Source: Ixodes scapularis (lineage: Eukaryota; Arthropoda; Arachnida; Ixodida; Ixodidae). From it: a stretch of 64,000 bases of DNA. How positions within the stretch are numbered: the stretch's first letter is position 1; every line of letters starts with the position of its first letter. The stretch is taken from contig NW_024609836.1 of the NCBI RefSeq assembly GCF_016920785.2, positions 63,591,930 through 63,655,929 on the forward strand, given 5' to 3'. The position numbers were made by a program, and so were the translations under genes. The notes beneath the pieces were generated by a model that worked only from the letters and a program-made list of their open reading frames with translations, had not been told where the DNA came from and did not search any database. Positions 23,801 through 29,800 of the stretch are shown piece after piece.

Positions 23801-26800
23801 TCCGGAGTTAGAAATAAACGCTTTCGCAGCTCTTGTGTTCAATTCGTGCGTCGCATTGTACTAACGCCTCGGATGTATAGACCTTACATCATCCGCTTCG
23901 CAGCATCTTCAACTTTTTCCATCATCAGTAACCAGAAGGCCGCCATATGCCATTCCGCAGATGTTGAGAGTGATCAAAGTGGCCAGACTGAATTTCGGAA
24001 AGGGCCTATTTTCTATAAACAATGGGGCCTTTCACAAATTTAGTGTCATGAAGTAGCTCAACTATCAGCCTAAATTCTAGTATGCTAATGGCGGTTAAAA
24101 CCAGTGTTGGACAAAATGCTCGATAAAAGTATTTAAGTTATGTTAGTAAATATTTGCTTCATAGAGTATTTAAAATACTACTCAAGTTACTTTCACTGTA
24201 AAGTATCTTGAGTAGGGTACAAATACTTAGAAATGTAATTCAAATACTTTTGAAGATACTTCCGCGTAATTTGTATCGACGTCAGTGACAAACTCAATTA
24301 TACAGCTGCGTAAATCTGGTTTACCAGAATGGTTTATTAGCACGCAACAGCACAAAATTGCAAAAAAAAAATACAACCAACATTGTAGGGTTATTTTATG
24401 CAGTCCAACTATAAGGAGCAGGATGTCACTGATACATGTTAAAAAACATTTCTAAGACAAAAAAAAAAAAAAAACCCGAAAAAACGCTTTTTAGTTATAA
24501 TGACATTGTTGAATATTACGTCCTGCGGCGTACTTTAGACGCTTCGTTTAACTACAAACGAACTTGAGATACGGAATTGAGTGAATAGATAACAAAGAGA
24601 GCCCACGTAATAGCCACGGCACTGGTCGCCCTTTTTTCAAGTAGGTTGCGTTCAGGAAAGCACTCAACGTTAAGGGATGCTTTGTTGGCATTTTGAGAGG
24701 TCATCCAGCTCGTACTTGGTTTCCAGTCCTGTTCTCTGCTTATCAAGGTTCCCTTAAAGGCCGTGTTCACAATAAGAAGAAAAAAAAAAGTTCGACGTTT
24801 GCCGTAGCGCAACGCAAAAGAAAAGTGTCTTCTTAAGTGTCCACTACTCATTTTCTTCTGTTTGTTACTTTTTTGACAATGAAGCCTGCATTGCTGTCGT
24901 AAGTTGCTTCCCGTTCTGTATGGTGATCTTTACATTCGTAAAACCACCCCTTTTGTTTGGAAATTTGTTTTGGAAGAAACACTGGAAAACAAAAAGGCCC
25001 CTTTGGGAAGGCGAGGGGAAACCTTCATTGTACGAACTTTGGTGTGAATTATGAGTCCCAATCGACACAAAAGCCATCTTTTCACGAACTCAACCTAAGT
25101 CACCGTAGCTTATCGGACCTAGCAACATGATTTGGTTGCCCCAAACATTGTTCACGTTTGCTCGTGCCACGCCCACGCAACTTCACACCGAAAAATAGGA
25201 AAATGGTGGAAAGTCAAAATGGTATTTGAGATAATGAGGACAAGATACTCAGAAATGTAATTAAAATACACTATCAAAAGCTCTCGATCAAAAGTATTTG
25301 CAAGATACCAAAATACTTCAAAAAGTACTTCAAATACAGTGTCTTGAGTAGAGTATTTGAGATAGGCACAAGTCTGACTTAAAACCTTGTACCTATTCAT
25401 CAACGGCAGACTTACGAATGTTGAGGTTTCCTTAGATATACAGTGTTTCCTTTATTTGTTTCAGTGTCGAGTGTCAGGAGACTACCCGTTTGTACGAGAC
25501 GCTTAGTTGAGTGTCATGAGTTGTCTGGGGCGTGCCAAAACTGAGCATTCCAGAATTTTACATGACACGTCAAATACGTAGCGCATAGAAATTTATAAGT
25601 CTCGCCACAGTGACATCGAACAACAATACAGCGAACTAAAGCTTGGGACGTTCCGGCTCCGCATCGGTGCCTGTCTTCAAATTCTTCCTTCACCAGTCTT
25701 CAAGAGGCCGCCATTAGCATGTACAGATGATGTACACTTCGATGATTATGGTTATCACAGTGGCCAGACTGAATTTCGGAAATGGTTCATTGCAAGCATG
25801 GCGGTCCGGCTGGTGCGCCATGCTTGCAAACACGTGTAGCTGCCGTCTGGACGTAGCTTTGGCAAGCTCGCAATTCTTCAGGCTTGCTTGCACGAGCAGA
25901 TACATGGCGACGGCCAGTTATCCCCGTTGTAATGTTGTATAGGTTCTGAATTTCAATTAAGCAGAAGATGAATATTGCACTATCAAAAGTCTTAATCTAA
26001 ATTCAAATTTATATGGTAGGACTACAACTTGCTCGTGCAATGATGGCACACAATTGTTTACGCTTTTAGTGACGGAATGGGTGCAATCATATAATGAGGG
26101 TCGTTTTTGTAATAAAAACTTATTATAATTAAGAAAAATGATTTTAACCTTTTTTTAAAATTATTATTATCCAAAGGGGCCAGATCCAAGCTTGGATGTC
26201 GTCTCAAAACTCAAGTACCTTCACGGGGTCGTGTCAGAATCCCTGAGAATGTTTCCTCCCGGACCAAGGTAATCATTTCGTTCTTTGTTCAGCATCATAT
26301 GTTAGTCTATCATATATGCAAGGGTCGTTCAAAGTTGGCGGGGACTCTTGTCCGTAAGCGATGACTGAAGAAGTGTAGCACGATGAAGCTTGCGGATGAC
26401 GCTAACGTAATCCTTCTTGGATATTAACCGTGCCCCAAATAGACGCCTTTGACGGGTGCGTAGCAGTGCCAGCTGTCATGGCGAAGGGACGGACAAGAGG
26501 AACGGGGTTGGAATTGGGAGACCAACTTTCTCCTTTTCAAGCCTGCCAAACCCCTTCACCCCTTCCCGCGTCAAGTCTGGCCGATGAATTCACCCCTGTC
26601 CTATGTTAACTTGGCGTCAGGGTGCATAATAAAAGTTTTCGTGAATAAGAAAGTTAGCCCAGCCGTAATCTTTAGAAGATTGCAAGAACAGCTATGGAGC
26701 AAACGCTGAGACGTACATGAATACAGATGGTGTTAACATACCGCACACATTTTAGAATAAATAAAGCTGGATTGATTCATATACTAAGTGGCCAAGGCCG

Positions 26801-29800
26801 GTTTGAGTTCCGCTATCTTGGCCCGAAGGAGAGTGCGTCCTCTCTTTGGTGGGCTGGCGCCGCGCACGCCATCTTGTGCGCCCGTGGCAAACCGTGGGTT
26901 ACTATGGTGTCAACAGCAACGTATGGCGACCGCCGGTGACAAATCAACTGCATGGACGCATTCCTCTGGCTGCATGTCATGCAGCCCAGTTCTTTCTGAG
27001 CAAAAGCGAATGAAGCCGCTGGCATAACATTGGCAGTGGTGCCTGGACCTGTATGGGGAGTACTTAGAAAACCTGCAGGCATACTTTGGTGCTTCTTGGA
27101 TTGTACATTCTTCCCTTGAAGGAATAAAAGTCCCCGATAATCCTTGACGATGCTTACATATCATTACATACTTGTATATTATGGTAGCCTGTTTGTAAAT
27201 ATATATATATATATATGTCGTTTCTTTGATATATACATATCTTTACTCGTCTTTATTCTTTAAGGTTGGAGCGATCTTCCCCAACTGACTACGTTCTGGG
27301 TGACACCGGAATTAAAATTCCAAAAGACTGCCCGATTGCCGTACCCGTTTATGCGATGCATCACGACCCAGACTACTTCCCCGATCCATCAAAGTTTGAT
27401 CCCGACAGGTCTGTGTGACTTTTCGCTCGTTATATTAAGCTAAAAGCATCACGGCATCAGGTGTCACTACAGCATTATCAAATACCTAGAGTTTCTTGCA
27501 GAACTTAAAAAGGATGTGGATGGTGGAGCATGTTGGTATCTAAATTACGATAACGGAAGAGGAACACGGTAGACATTACAGGCGACAAAGTCTTTCGACT
27601 TGTTGCAAGTGGAAAGCATGGGTCGTCAGCATGGTCTTCCGTGTCCGTCTTCCGTTAGCGCAATGCAGGGGCGGTGCGACGATTTTCGGACTTCGGTGAA
27701 TGAATTGGGGGAATTAATCTTTGTTACCTGGACTCCTAGGAAATGAAAAGCAAAAAAATCGAATTTTTCCTTGCGGTAGTTTTTATTAAAAAAAAGAAGA
27801 AAAGAAACACGTTTACAATCCCCTTTAATGCCGAATTAGAGCGCAGCTCTTGAGGAGGAGGATGGGAAGGTACGGAGAGGAGGGTATACTTCTCCTCCAC
27901 ATCCGTACCCTCCCCTGCTCCTCTTCTGCTCGCCTCAATTTAGCGGGAAATTTTCCTTAAATTTCCCGCTAAATATAGTGGATATATTTTTTGTTACATT
28001 TAGCGAGAAAATTTTCTGCTAAATTTAGCAGGGGATTTTTTTCCGCTAAATTTAGCGGGGAAATTTCCTCGCTGAATCTAGTGAGGAAGTTTTTCCGCTA
28101 AATTTAGCGGGTAAATTTTCCGCTATTTAGCGGGTAAATTTTCCGCTATTTAGCAGGAAACTTTTTCCGCTAAAACTAGCGGGAGTTTTTCCGGTAAATT
28201 TAGCGGGGAAATTTTCACGCTGTGTTTAGAGGGGAATTTTTCCTGCTAAGTTTAGTGGGGAATTTTTGCCGCTACATTTAGCGGAAGAAGTTCCCGCTAA
28301 TAGGGAGTTTTCGTAGACCGCGCTGCCTCCTCCGCTAAGCGTTCCGCAACGAAGAAGTTGATACTGCGCCTGCGCGACGATAGCCTTGACTGTGGAGTTC
28401 CCGCTATCGTAGCGGGTTGCGGAGGGCCTTGCGGGACGGCAAAAACGATCTACGAAAACTCCCTAATATCTTTTAGCGGGAAAACTTTTCCGCTTAATTC
28501 AGCGAGGAAGTTTTTCCGCGGTTTTAAGTGGGGAAAATTTTCTGCTAAATTTAGCGGGGAAATTTTTTTCCGCTAAAATTAGCGGGAACATATACCCATA
28601 ATAGGGAGTTTTCGTAGATCGTTTCCGCTGTCCCGCAACGCTCTCCGCAACCAGATACGCTAGCCGGAACTCTACAGTCAAGGCCATCGGCGCGCCGCCG
28701 CAGTAGCGGCTGCTTCGTTGCGGAGGGCTTAGCGGAGGGCGAAACGCGGTCTACGAAAACTCCCTAATGCAACCATCGGTGACGTCACGAGTGACGTCAC
28801 CAGAGGCGACGGTCACCAATCACGTCATGAGTGACGTCGGGTGTGACGTAACGTGTGGCGTCGTCATGGGAAACGGCACCACGCGGTTACGGCGACGGCG
28901 TCGCCGACGCCGCTCAAACCGGAAACGGGCGCTTAGAGCTGCGTTTTAAAAGTGAGACGGTTACTAATCTCTGTAATTCGGAATTAGAGCGCAGCTCTTC
29001 AAAAGGAGGAGGAGGAGAGGAGGGTACGGAGGGGAGGGTAAGCCCCCTTCTCCTCCGTACCCTCTCCTCCTCCCCTCCTCCTCCAATTCAGTTTCCCCGC
29101 TAAACTTAGCGGGGAAATGACGTCACATGACTTGGTGTCATATCACCTATGAAAAAATTCAGTTTCTCCGCTAGATTTAGTGGGAAAATTGACGTCACGC
29201 GACCTCAACACCAAATCAATTTTCCGCTAAATTTAGCGGGGAATTGAATTGGTGTAGAGGTCATGTAGTGGGGACTTGAATTTGTGTAGAGCTCACGTGA
29301 CGTCAATTTTCCCGTTAAGTCTAGAGGATCGAGAAACTGAATGGTCCGCTAAATCGAGCGGAGAAACTGAATTTCAGCGCTAAATGTAGCGGGGAATTAA
29401 ATTGGTGTTGAGGTCACGTGACATTAATTTTCCCGCTAAATTTACCGCGGTTCCGCCAACGCCGACGGCGACGCCGATGTCGACGCCGCTCAAACGAAAA
29501 CGGGAGCCTAAGATCTCCGATCTAAAATTAAACAAATCGAAGTCAGGCGTTGGCGCATCCGCGGCCGACGCCTCAAACTTCGATTTAGCGTCCCGACTTT
29601 TACGCCATCTTTCGAGTGACTTGCAAAGTGACGTCAAGCCCCGAAAACAGAACCCGTCGGGTTCCGTTTTCAGGGTCCTCAGCTCCTCCTCTGTGATTGT
29701 CGAGCTGTCAGCAGCGCACCCACCATCGCCGAAAGTGGCGGCCAGCGGTCGAGGCCCTGGCGCCAGGAACGCGTCTCCGACTTATGTATTTACCGCGTAA

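Noticed and set aside
27940..29440. CRISPR-like repeat array
   Set aside because: Units are palindromic with only short AT linkers and no unique spacers; the DNA is eukaryotic and no cas genes are present.
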